DNA from: an uncultured Oceanobacillus sp.
Lineage (GTDB): Bacteria; Bacillota; Bacilli; Bacillales; Amphibacillaceae
Assembly: GCA_938004015.1 (NCBI GenBank)
Contig: CALKWU010000260.1
Location: 1-5,851, forward strand
Direction of reading: 5' to 3'
Length of the DNA stretch: 5,851 nt
The notes beneath the pieces were generated by a model, which was not told where the DNA came from, did not search any database, and saw nothing but the letters and a program-made list of their open reading frames with translations. Numbering within the stretch: the stretch's first letter is position 1; each line of letters begins with the position of its first letter. The position numbers and the translations under genes were made by a program. Shown here in pieces: positions 1 to 5,465 of the stretch.

Positions 1-738
1 GCCCGATTTGCTGATAAAATCAACCAGCTCATTATTTTATTCAAACAGAATCAGCGGACTGTCGAAAAAAGAGAAATGGAATTAAAACAGGAAATAACGA
101 ATATATCCCATGATTTACGTACACCTTTAACTTCGATCAAAGGTTTTTCCGAATTATTAACAGACCCGGCATTAACCGTGGCAGAAAAGAAAGAGTTTTT
201 AACTATTATCAAGAAAAAAATCGACAATCTCATTATGATTGTCGATCTGTTTTATGAACTTTCGCAACTTGATTCTTCCGATAAAATATTAAACATGGAA
301 CAGCTGTATTTAGCTCAGATTGTCGAAGATTCAATGCTCATGTTTTATGAGGATTTTGAGAATAAACAACTTAAGGTACACCTGGATGAAAGCAATGTAT
401 CACCAATTCTTGCTGACCGGAAAGCAACGGTTCGGATTGTAACCAATATCATTCAAAATGCATTAACTTACGCCAAAAGTTATGTAACGATTAGACTGAC
501 AGAAGATGAGAAATATATCCGGCTGCAGGCAGCAAATGACATGGAGGAGACAGATATTTCTGAGCCGGAACAAATTTTTAATCGAACATTCCGGCTAGAT
601 TCAAGCCGAACTGATCCTCAGCTTGGATTAGGACTCCATATTGTCGAGCAGCTTGTCCATAAACAAGGGGGAGAAGCTGTCGCTAATGTCCGTGAAAATG
701 AATTTATTATAGAAGTGTCATTTCAGAAGTGGGACTAG
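1..738 (+). CDS. Sensor histidine kinase, 3' part (5' end outside window)
   Basis: C-terminal 245 residues of a membrane sensor kinase that would autophosphorylate on His and pass phosphate to a response regulator, presumably encoded just upstream. The frame is open from base 1, so the Met at 76 is internal. Visible order: a helical, Gln/Lys/Glu-rich linker (residues 1-30, coiled-coil-like); HisKA dimerisation helix with H-box NISHDLRTPLTS, phospho-acceptor His at visible residue 37; HATPase_c domain with N-box (NIIQNA, Asn149 and Asn153), F-box-like stretch (IFNRTFRLDSS) and G2 box GLGLHIVEQL (about 209-218). The G1 box is degenerate: AANDMEETD stands where DxGxG is usual, as in several small Firmicutes kinases of the HPK group. 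The sensing domain is not in the window, so the signal is unknown. It ends with TAG and no partner gene follows it here. Confidence 0.93.
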   Translation, partial: ARFADKINQLIILFKQNQRTVEKREMELKQEITNISHDLRTPLTSIKGFSELLTDPALTVAEKKEFLTIIKKKIDNLIMIVDLFYELSQLDSSDKILNMEQLYLAQIVEDSMLMFYEDFENKQLKVHLDESNVSPILADRKATVRIVTNIIQNALTYAKSYVTIRLTEDEKYIRLQAANDMEETDISEPEQIFNRTFRLDSSRTDPQLGLGLHIVEQLVHKQGGEAVANVRENEFIIEVSFQKWD

Positions 739-766
739 GATTCGATCTCTATATAGAATTCAGGCG

Positions 767-824
767 TTTCGTTAAAATACGAAAGTTTAAAAGTCAAAGG
801 CTAGGATTAAACTAAATGACTTTT
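767..824 (+). terminator. Weak inverted repeats downstream of the kinase
   Basis: Two overlapping candidates lie after the kinase stop. A 6-bp hairpin TTTCGT/ACGAAA spans 767-784 with a 6-nt loop. A longer-range pair AAAAGTCA (789-796) and TGACTTTT (817-824) is followed by CTCG and a run of T. Neither is a textbook intrinsic terminator; the second is better placed because of the trailing T-run, but its 20-nt loop is long. Confidence 0.3.
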
Positions 825-1009
825 CTCGTTTTTTCGGCAGCTGATTTGCCTATGATTTGTTCAATGAGATAGAGGGACATATGAATACCGGAAGAGACGT
901 CTCCTGAAGTTATGATGTTTCCGTCATGAACAACTTTTTTGTTTGGAATCACTTGAATTTCTGGATATTTGTTTTGTTTCGGGGCATGTTTCAAAACTGA
1001 AATCCGGTT
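812..1009 (-). pseudogene. C-terminal remnant of a DJ-1/PfpI (class I glutamine amidotransferase-like) protein
   Basis: Reading leftwards, about 65 residues are open and end at TAG (812-814). The segment VVHDGNIITSGDVSSGIHMS followed by LYLIEQIIGKSAAEKTRKVI is the typical C-terminal part of DJ-1/PfpI-family proteins, where the conserved (D)GNIITSxGVSxGIxM loop closes over the active site. Family members are about 180-230 residues. The N-terminal Rossmann-like core and the nucleophile-elbow cysteine are missing: an in-frame TAA occurs at 1010-1012, and sequence to the right belongs to an unrelated remnant on the other strand. No start codon with a ribosome binding site is present; the only candidate is a TTG at 992-994. 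This is the tail of a deleted gene and should not make an active enzyme. The family assignment is from motif recognition only. Confidence 0.75.
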
Positions 1010-1293
1010 TTACTTTTATTTTTGAATGGGTTATTACAGCTTCGCCCGTTTCGGAAACGGTAAATACTTCGAAAGGTCGAGTCGCTCAGCTTCATTCAAC
1101 AGAGCGATGATAAACAGTTGAAGATTTGGGAGCCGACGGATTTCCTGCTTTTCTCGTAATCGAAAATGAAAATTCCTATTACAGTTCGTTGCATATCATA
1201 ACAGAAGCATTCTTTTTCACAATTAAAACTCATGGTTTCGAAAAAGATGAAATCATGAAAATTGCCGATTCAATTGATTTTACAGGATTATAA
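1000..1293 (+). pseudogene. C-terminal remnant of a secreted/lipoprotein-type gene (possibly DUF4367-like), interrupted by TGA TAA
   Basis: One reading frame carries protein-like sequence on both sides of two consecutive stop codons, TGA TAA at 1108-1113. Before them the frame gives SGFTFIFEWVITASPVSE and continues to HSTER; after them it gives TVEDLGADGFPAFLVIENEN, SSLHIITEAFFFTIK and FEKDEIMKIADSIDFTGL before a TAA at 1291-1293. The closing motif (acidic-x-E-I-M-K-I-A-D-S-I) resembles the end of DUF4367-like extracellular proteins, where [E/D]E[LI]xKIAES[IL] is common; this family link is tentative. No start codon, signal peptide or ribosome binding site precedes it, and its left edge meets the DJ-1/PfpI remnant at about 1000. 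That the same frame continues through the stops suggests point mutation after truncation. Confidence 0.5.
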
Positions 1294-1297
1294 ATCA

Positions 1298-1322
1298 GGA
1301 GATGCTCTTTTTGAGCATCTCC
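1298..1322. terminator. Perfect 10-bp hairpin between convergent units
   Basis: GGAGATGCTC (1298-1307), loop TTTTT, GAGCATCTCC (1313-1322). It starts 4 bases after the TAA of the + strand remnant and lies 4 bases past the czcD stop on the - strand, the expected place for a shared terminator of convergent genes. Neither side has a real U-tract; the - strand exit reads TGATTTATAA, so it may act as a weak or factor-assisted terminator or as an mRNA 3'-end stabiliser for the czrA-czcD transcript. Confidence 0.6.
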
Positions 1323-1326
1323 AATC

Positions 1327-2277
1327 TCAATGATGATGGTGGTGGTATCCGGTCAATTCCGCTTCGGCTTGACATAAAATCGAATTGTCGTGCAAATGAT
1401 CCGGCGTTTCCAATTGGATTGTCATATGGTGGATGTTTTGTTTTTCCAAATCTTTTTCCAGTTGACGAAGCAATTGTTCACTTTCCGCAATCGTCATGTG
1501 GTCATCTACTACCGCATGGCAAGATAGGGCATTCAATCCGCTCGTGATCGACCAAACGTGCAAGTCGTGGACTCCCTGAATCCCTTGGCTGTTTTTGATC
1601 GTCTCGATCACTTGATTGATGTCCACGTTTTCCGGAGTCCCTTCCATGAGGACGTGTATCCCGGATTTTGTCACGTGATAACCGCTCCGTAGCACGAGAA
1701 TGGCGACAATCACACTAGCGACCGGATCTGCCCAGCTCCAACCGAATAACGTGATCAGAAGTGCAGCGACAATCGCGCCGATGGAACCGAACATATCACT
1801 AATGACATGTAAATAGGCTCCACGCATGTTCAAGTTGTCTTCCACATCACCGCCGCGCATCATGATCCAAGCGACGGCGATATTCACAACGAGGCCGATG
1901 GAAGCGATGATCAACATCCCGGTGGAAGCAACTTCAGGAGGCTGTTGGAAACGTTTGATCGCTTCATAAAAAATGAACAAGGCGATTAAAATGAGTGTCA
2001 CGCCATTGAGCACCGCGGCTAATATTTCAAAGCGTTTATACCCGTATGTCTTATTGTAGTTCGCCGCCCTTTCTCCAAGGGTGAAAGCAAGAAGTGCGAC
2101 ACCAAGAGAAATCGCATCACTCAACATATGTCCGGCATCCGCCAATAATGCAAGACTATTCGTGAGGAAACCTCCGACCGCCTCGATGATCATATAAGTG
2201 GTAATGATGAGAAAGCTGATCAACAAAACTTTTTTATTCGCACCATGCATATCCGCATGGTCATGATGGTGACTCAT
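1327..2277 (-). CDS. czcD: CDF-family zinc/cobalt efflux protein (CzcD-like)
   Basis: Integral membrane cation diffusion facilitator, 316 residues, that exports divalent metal (Zn, Co; sometimes Cd, Ni, Cu in relatives) by proton or potassium exchange. About six membrane helices occupy residues 16-205. The transport site is visible as H50-x3-D54 in LLADAGHMLSDA (helix 2, with D47 just before) and H157-x3-D161 in LHVISDMFGS (helix 5); His/Asp in both helices is the pattern of Zn-preferring CDFs. The cytoplasmic C-terminal domain has HDLHVWSITSG (237-247), H254 and H284. Both ends are His-rich: SHHHDHADMH at the N-terminus and YHHHHH at the C-terminus. ATG at 2277 is preceded by AAGGAGGAAT (2290-2281) at good spacing. 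The gene lies 15 bases after the repressor gene, so the two are surely one operon induced by metal. Length matches the family. Confidence 0.96.
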   Translation of the reverse strand: MSHHHDHADMHGANKKVLLISFLIITTYMIIEAVGGFLTNSLALLADAGHMLSDAISLGVALLAFTLGERAANYNKTYGYKRFEILAAVLNGVTLILIALFIFYEAIKRFQQPPEVASTGMLIIASIGLVVNIAVAWIMMRGGDVEDNLNMRGAYLHVISDMFGSIGAIVAALLITLFGWSWADPVASVIVAILVLRSGYHVTKSGIHVLMEGTPENVDINQVIETIKNSQGIQGVHDLHVWSITSGLNALSCHAVVDDHMTIAESEQLLRQLEKDLEKQNIHHMTIQLETPDHLHDNSILCQAEAELTGYHHHHH

Positions 2278-2292
2278 AATATTCCTCCTTCA

Positions 2293-2622
2293 TCAATGAT
2301 GCAAAGCATGATCGATTGCTTGTTCCAACAAATTCATCACATGGCCATCATCTACGGAATAGTACAAGGTTCGTCCTTCTCTTCTGTATTTCACCAATCG
2401 CAAGTTTTTCAAAAAACGCAACTGATGGGATACGCTCGATTGGCTTAAATGGAGTGTATCCGCAATGTCGCTGACGGAACGCTCTCCTTGCACCAACAGA
2501 TGGAGAATACGGATTCGTGTCGGATCGCTCAATGCTTTGAATGTCTGGGAAACGATGAATAATGTTTCTTCGTCTAAGTCGTCCGTTTTTTCTTGTAAAT
2601 TCGGTTCCATTTTATCAGCCAT
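2293..2622 (-). CDS. czrA: ArsR/SmtB-family zinc/cobalt-sensing repressor (CzrA-like)
   Basis: Winged helix-turn-helix dimeric repressor, 109 residues from the preferred start. Core motifs: FKALSDPTRIRILHLL, recognition helix region HLSQSSVSHQLRFLK, wing YRREGRTLYYSV. The alpha5 metal site is complete: D92-x-H94, then H105 and H108 (DGH...DHALH), the exact D-x-H-x10-H-x2-H spacing of CzrA/SmtB. In alpha3 the stretch ERSVSD has serines where cadmium/lead/arsenic sensors carry CxC, so Zn(II)/Co(II) sensing is expected. Start choice: an upstream in-frame TTG (2628-2626) would add Met-Glu but directly abuts the AGAGGG (2634-2629); ATG at 2622-2620 lies 6 bases from it and is preferred. The gene represses its own promoter and that of the downstream efflux gene until metal binds. 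Confidence 0.95.
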   Translation of the reverse strand: MADKMEPNLQEKTDDLDEETLFIVSQTFKALSDPTRIRILHLLVQGERSVSDIADTLHLSQSSVSHQLRFLKNLRLVKYRREGRTLYYSVDDGHVMNLLEQAIDHALHH

Positions 2623-2645
2623 TTCCAACCCTCTTTTTTAATATG

Positions 2646-2669
2646 ATATATGAGCACATGTTCATGTAT
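2646..2669 (-). promoter_or_regulatory. CzrA-type operator (11-2-11 inverted repeat)
   Basis: Left half ATATATGAGCA (2646-2656), 2-bp spacer CA, right half TGTTCATGTAT (2659-2669). The halves match as inverted repeats at 9 of 11 positions. This is the ATATGAnCA-N2-TGnTCATAT form of ArsR/SmtB operators. It lies just downstream of the -10 element, over the likely transcription start, so bound repressor would block initiation. Confidence 0.85.
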
Positions 2670-2670
2670 T

Positions 2671-2722
2671 AATGTATAGTAATTTGGTCTCTTTGTCAAT
2701 GCGTAAATTTAAATCATTTAAA
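2671..2722 (-). promoter_or_regulatory. Promoter of czrA-czcD with AT-rich upstream element
   Basis: On the - strand a perfect -35 TTGACA (2699-2694) is followed by TATACA (2678-2673, 15-bp spacing) or TACATT (2676-2671, 17-bp spacing) as -10. Upstream lies an AT-rich block containing the perfect palindrome TTTAAAT-C-ATTTAAA (2708-2722), which could serve as an UP element. The operator follows at once. Confidence 0.75.
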
Positions 2723-2875
2723 ACTGTAATGACAGTTGCATGCTTATTTGTTAGAATTGTTTAAAAGCATTTACCTTTTTAAATGGCTGGATGTTAAATC
2801 TTTGAGAGCTTACATCATTCGATAATTGAGAAGTGGGCAATGATGAGAAATCTACCATCAGATAGGGGACTGCAA

Positions 2876-2997
2876 ATGAATGTCAGCACAAAATGATACC
2901 GAGCTGCAGTTGCATTGTTGCTCGTATGTCTCATTTTTGCTTATTTTTTCTAATGAGTCTTGCGGTTGGGATTGTTGGCGGTTTGACCGTTTTTTAA
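2876..2997 (+). pseudogene. Decayed small membrane-protein ORF
   Basis: ATG at 2876 follows a fair ribosome binding site (AGGGGAC, 2864-2870). It is stopped after MNVSTK by TGA at 2894-2896. The same frame then reads YRAAVALLLVCLIFAYFF, a clear hydrophobic helix, to TAA at 2951. Moving one base back inside the T6-C stretch at 2945-2950 continues with LMSLAVGIVGGLTVF and a TAA at 2995-2997, a second hydrophobic helix. One nonsense mutation and one T-run slip would thus turn a two-helix protein of about 40 residues into the present state. No family recognised; it may also be the N-terminal piece of a larger transporter. Alternatively the hydrophobic runs could be chance in T-rich DNA. Confidence 0.35.
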
Positions 2998-3010
2998 AAT
3001 GATGATGTGA

Positions 3011-3062
3011 AAGGGGATAAATAATGGCCGGAATAGATTCGCATGGCTGGAATTTCTTATGA
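3011..3062 (+). pseudogene. Orphan translation start (strong ribosome binding site, 12 codons)
   Basis: AAGGGGAT (3011-3018) precedes ATG at 3024, but the frame closes after 12 codons (MAGIDSHGWNFL, TGA 3060-3062). A second ATG at 3043 repeats the same bases: ATGGCCGGAAT at 3024 and ATGGCTGGAAT at 3043, 19 bases apart and therefore in another frame. The second frame stays open to 3189 but runs through the 21-bp array and has no ribosome binding site of its own. It looks like the head of a gene whose body was lost next to, or replaced by, the repeat array. Confidence 0.35.
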
Positions 3063-3073
3063 AGGGTGGCCCG

Positions 3074-3432
3074 CTCAGGAAAGCCGTCTAACCGCTCTCC
3101 CTAGCGGCAAAAACGCTCGTGCATTATCTGAAACCACTCGAACGTGCGCTCTATACGCTCATGAAGCAATTCCAGGCGCTCAAGAATGATCTTGCGAGCG
3201 GTTCAATGCCAATCAAGAGCGTTTACAATAGTAGAATGAGCGCTTTCTGGCGATTCAACAGCTCGAGCAAGCGCTTTATCCACTCATGAAGCTGATTTTA
3301 GCGCTCAAGGTCGGGAAGAAATCGCTCGAAAACTAAGCACTTGACAATCAGCCAGTGAAGCTTTGTAAGCCCTCGTGACGGATGGAAACCCTCAGGCTGA
3401 AGTTTAAGGCACTCGTGAACTCGAAATAATGA
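3074..3432. repeat. Degenerate tandem array with 21-bp period, about 16-17 units
   Basis: A core [AG]CGCTC[AG] recurs in strict register. CTC or CTT cores begin at 3074, 3095, 3116, 3137, 3158 and 3179, all 21 apart; then at 3222 and 3243; then 3262, 3283, 3304 and 3325; then 3340 and 3361; then 3391 and 3412. Register slips occur at 3179-3222 (43 instead of 42), 3243-3262 (19), 3325-3340 (15) and 3361-3391 (30). Unit interiors are diverged, but the units at 3158 and 3283 share CTCATGAAGC and the units following them share GCGCTCAAG. Unit junctions tend towards the palindrome GAGCGCTC. On the - strand units read as heptads of the type R-[FLI]-x-x-L-[HP]-E (for example RLELLHE, RIERTFE, WIKRLLE, RFLPDLE), but stops (units at 3095 and 3283) and the slips break any ORF. 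Not CRISPR: no constant repeat, no spacer pattern. Confidence 0.75.
3341..3369 (+). promoter_or_regulatory. Candidate promoter for the acetyltransferase, inside the repeat array
   Basis: Perfect -35 TTGACA (3341-3346), 17-bp spacer, -10 TGTAAG (3364-3369, 4 of 6 to TATAAT). Transcription would start near 3377 and give a leader of about 95 bases. No other good promoter is seen between the array and the gene. Confidence 0.45.
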
Positions 3433-3472
3433 AAACATGAATGAACTTTTTGAACAGGTGGTGAAGAAGAAC

Positions 3473-4351
3473 ATGCAAATGTCCATCGAACCATATGGAA
3501 AACAATATGAAACCGAGTTGGAACCATTGTTACAACGTTTCGATGAAGATCTATGGAACCAATTCAAAGCGGGACAATTGGAAAATATATTTATAGCCAT
3601 CCGTAAAAATCAACTAGCTGGTGCCCTAGTGACATGGAAAAGCAAGTACCATCCTAATTGTACATATTTTCGGATTATCACGGCTCCATCTTTTTCAGCA
3701 CAAGCGACTGTCGAGCGATTGTTTGAAAAACTGGAAGAGATGCGAACAAATGCTGTTCCGCTCGTTACTTCACATTGGGAAAAAGCAAACGTCTTTACAC
3801 GATCTTATATGCAAAAGGGGTTTGAAATCATCCGGAAAACCTATATGCCGACTCTAAATCTCGCAAACATCAAAGCTCACAATTTCGAATCCAATGAAAA
3901 ATACAGGTTGTGCACGGTGGCGGATATACATGAAAATGACTTCATCCTAAAAGAGTTGCTTCGGTTGGTCAAAGGGAATTATGAACAATCCCATGAAGTG
4001 AATCCAGTCGCAAAACTTTCCTTGAATCAGTGGAGGGATTTGACTTTCTCCGATAATCTGATCCGTGAAGGAAGCTTTTTATTTTTAATGGAAAATCGGA
4101 TTATTGCTTATTCTTTTCTACACAAATCCACTGAAGAAAATATGTTGGAAATAGGTTGGGTCGGTGCTTTGGAATCGGGATATAAAAAGGAACTGGTTTC
4201 TTTAGTTCATCGGCAACTCGAGTATGTGAGGGAAATAGGTTTTAAATCCATCAGCGGTGAATTTGACACGACAGACGAATATGCGATGACAGTACTGGAG
4301 TCTTTCCCATTTACACCGACACCGGCTTGGCTGACATTAAAAAAACAATGA
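3473..4351 (+). CDS. Two-domain GNAT-like N-acetyltransferase
   Basis: Cytosolic protein of 292 residues with two GNAT-like halves. The N-terminal half (about 1-128) has the strand-rich core LAGALVTWKSKYHP and a closing YMQKGFEIIRKTYMPTL, typical of GNAT strand 6/7. The C-terminal half (about 135-292) has IIAYSFLHKS, the acetyl-CoA region EIGWVGALESGYKKELVSLV and the C-terminal pattern FDTTDEYAMTVLESFPFTPT with PAW. The Arg/Gln-x-x-Gly-x-Gly/Ala loop is not intact in either half (SGYKKE in the second), so acetyl-CoA binding may be weak; acceptor unknown. Start choice: ATG at 3437 has no ribosome binding site, whereas ATG at 3473 follows AGGTGGTGA (3456-3464) by 8 bases and gives MQMSIEPYG, a usual GNAT opening. 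The stop is followed within 10 bases by an AGGAGG leading into a hydrolase remnant, so the two were once co-transcribed. Confidence 0.85.
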   Translation: MQMSIEPYGKQYETELEPLLQRFDEDLWNQFKAGQLENIFIAIRKNQLAGALVTWKSKYHPNCTYFRIITAPSFSAQATVERLFEKLEEMRTNAVPLVTSHWEKANVFTRSYMQKGFEIIRKTYMPTLNLANIKAHNFESNEKYRLCTVADIHENDFILKELLRLVKGNYEQSHEVNPVAKLSLNQWRDLTFSDNLIREGSFLFLMENRIIAYSFLHKSTEENMLEIGWVGALESGYKKELVSLVHRQLEYVREIGFKSISGEFDTTDEYAMTVLESFPFTPTPAWLTLKKQ

Positions 4352-4360
4352 TCAGACGAC

Positions 4361-4624
4361 AGGAGGATTTATTCAAGACAAACGAAAAAGAAAAAAACTG
4401 ATTCCGATTTGAGTGAGGAAGTACTTGGATGGCATCTCCGCACCGATTCTATTTTTAGTCGGTGAAGGCAACCCTTGGGAAACAAAAGGTGCCGCCCTGT
4501 ATCCTACGATGAAAGAAACTGTCCATGTCGGTATCATACCTTTCGCCGCCCATTGGTTCATTCGGAACAACCGGAAATATATCTGAAAATATTGGAACGG
4601 TTTTTGGAAGAAATACGGAAGTGA
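4361..4624 (+). pseudogene. Internally deleted and frameshifted alpha/beta hydrolase remnant
   Basis: A perfect AGGAGG (4361-4366) is not followed by any start codon; the in-frame triplet at 4371 is ATT, giving (I)QDKRKRKKLIPI, a basic stretch resembling an N-terminal membrane anchor, then TGA at 4410-4412. The same frame resumes as RKYLDGISAPILFLVGEG, with VGIIPFAAHW further on: the C-terminal part of alpha/beta hydrolases, where the SAPxLFLVGE strand and the catalytic-His region fall. A change of frame near 4559 is needed to read HSEQPEIYLKILERFLEEI to the TGA at 4622-4624; in the original frame a stop comes at 4584. The nucleophile-elbow GxSxG and most of the fold are missing, so this is a dead gene with an internal deletion plus at least one small indel. 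Family recognised by motif only. Confidence 0.7.
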
Positions 4625-4720
4625 TATGTCGATATGTACATTTTCAATTTTGGAAAAAGCGTTTTATATCAGACCGCTGTCATTTTGATTTGTAAAGTTT
4701 TTTGTAAGCAGAAGGATATC

Positions 4721-4749
4721 TTGTGGAGCTCGTCGAATAGGGATATATT
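4721..4749 (+). promoter_or_regulatory. Candidate promoter of the lipoprotein gene
   Basis: -10 TATATT (4744-4749, 5 of 6 to consensus), 17-bp spacer and a poor -35 TTGTGG (4721-4726). Transcription would begin near 4756, only about 18 bases before the ATG, so the leader holds little beyond the GAGGTG ribosome binding site (4762-4767). The stretch 4625-4720 just upstream shows nothing I can name. Confidence 0.45.
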
Positions 4750-4773
4750 AAAACTGTTTCCGAGGTGATGCTG

Positions 4774-5388
4774 ATGAGAGGGCTCGCTGCAATCGCCTGT
4801 GCCTTGATGATCCTTAGTGGTTGTGTGACCGAAAAAGCAAAAATGCCTGGAGAAGACGATTGGGAAACAGCGCATACCGATTCAAATGGCATTGGGAGTA
4901 CGAAAGCTGAAGATGAAACGATGAAAGAAGAGGGCGAAGAAGCGGAAGGACGAGCGCTGGAAGGAAGGACAATCCCCCATACTCCCAATCAAACATTCAT
5001 GCTCTCAACCGAGGAAATGGCTATGAACGCCATTGTACATGGCATGTGTTGGGATGAGGAAGAATGTGACTTAACGCCGACAAATCCTAAAGAGAAAACA
5101 TTGTCAGATGCAAGGTTGATTGTCGATCAGGGACAAGAGCTTGTCATTCATATGATTCAAAATCCGGGAGATTTTTCAAATTCCCATTATCCACTGCAGT
5201 TCGAGCTCATAGAATTCCGTTTTAATTATGAGGAAGGAACAGTGATTGATGCCAAGCCTGGTTCGCACACGTATCAATTTACAGCACCTGATGAAGTTGG
5301 AACATACTTTTATCTGTTGCATGTCCTTTGGGATGAGGAACGGACCAAGCAAGTGTATTATGGTTTTTCTTTGTATGTCAAAGAGTGA
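4774..5388 (+). CDS. Lipoprotein of unknown function
   Basis: 204 residues, membrane-anchored on the outer face of the cell. The signal peptide is short: MRGLAAIACALMILSG followed by Cys17, lipobox L-S-G-C, for signal peptidase II. Residues 20-70 form a flexible, strongly acidic, Glu-rich linker. The folded part (about 75-204) has a Cys92/Cys98 pair in MCWDEEECD and ends in a beta-rich segment (SHTYQFTAPDEVGTYFYLL, then VYYGFSLYVKE) that resembles an immunoglobulin- or cupredoxin-like strand pattern; no metal ligand set is evident and no family is recognised. Start: GTG at 4765 and ATG at 4768 lie inside or against the GAGGTG motif (4762-4767); ATG at 4774, 6 bases after it, is preferred. Neighbours give no functional hint. 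Confidence 0.85.
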   Translation: MRGLAAIACALMILSGCVTEKAKMPGEDDWETAHTDSNGIGSTKAEDETMKEEGEEAEGRALEGRTIPHTPNQTFMLSTEEMAMNAIVHGMCWDEEECDLTPTNPKEKTLSDARLIVDQGQELVIHMIQNPGDFSNSHYPLQFELIEFRFNYEEGTVIDAKPGSHTYQFTAPDEVGTYFYLLHVLWDEERTKQVYYGFSLYVKE

Positions 5389-5465
5389 ATGATCATCCCC
5401 AAGTATGGTTGCTAAACGAGGCAGCGACTTGAATATAGGTTAAGAAAATGCGAAGGAGACAACTG

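Noticed and set aside
1302..1547. 81-codon ORF on the + strand
   Set aside because: It is antisense to the conserved 3' half of czcD, starts inside the terminator hairpin and shows no protein-like features.
2979..2995. CGGT-TTG-ACCG hairpin followed by six T
   Set aside because: The stem has only four pairs and a three-base loop, too weak to call as a terminator, and it lies within the decayed membrane ORF.
3092..3107. CCGCT/AGCGG inverted repeat
   Set aside because: A 5-bp stem with a 6-base loop at the start of the array, explained by the CGCTC/GAGCG core of the units.
3043..3189. 48-codon ORF on the + strand starting at the second ATGGC[CT]GGAAT
   Set aside because: No ribosome binding site of its own and most of it is a translation of repeat units; no recognisable domain.
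3074..3432. CRISPR array
   Set aside because: The 21-bp units are adjacent and diverged with only the edges conserved; there is no constant repeat with unique spacers and no cas gene.
3298..3600. 100-codon ORF on the - strand across the end of the repeat array
   Set aside because: It begins inside and antisense to the acetyltransferase gene, has no ribosome binding site or recognisable domain, and its tail only reflects the heptad reading of the array.
4680..4996. Three overlapping - strand ORFs opposite the lipoprotein gene
   Set aside because: They are antisense to a gene with a clear signal peptide and lipobox; their Ser/Pro/Phe-rich composition is what the complement of Glu/Lys-rich codons gives.
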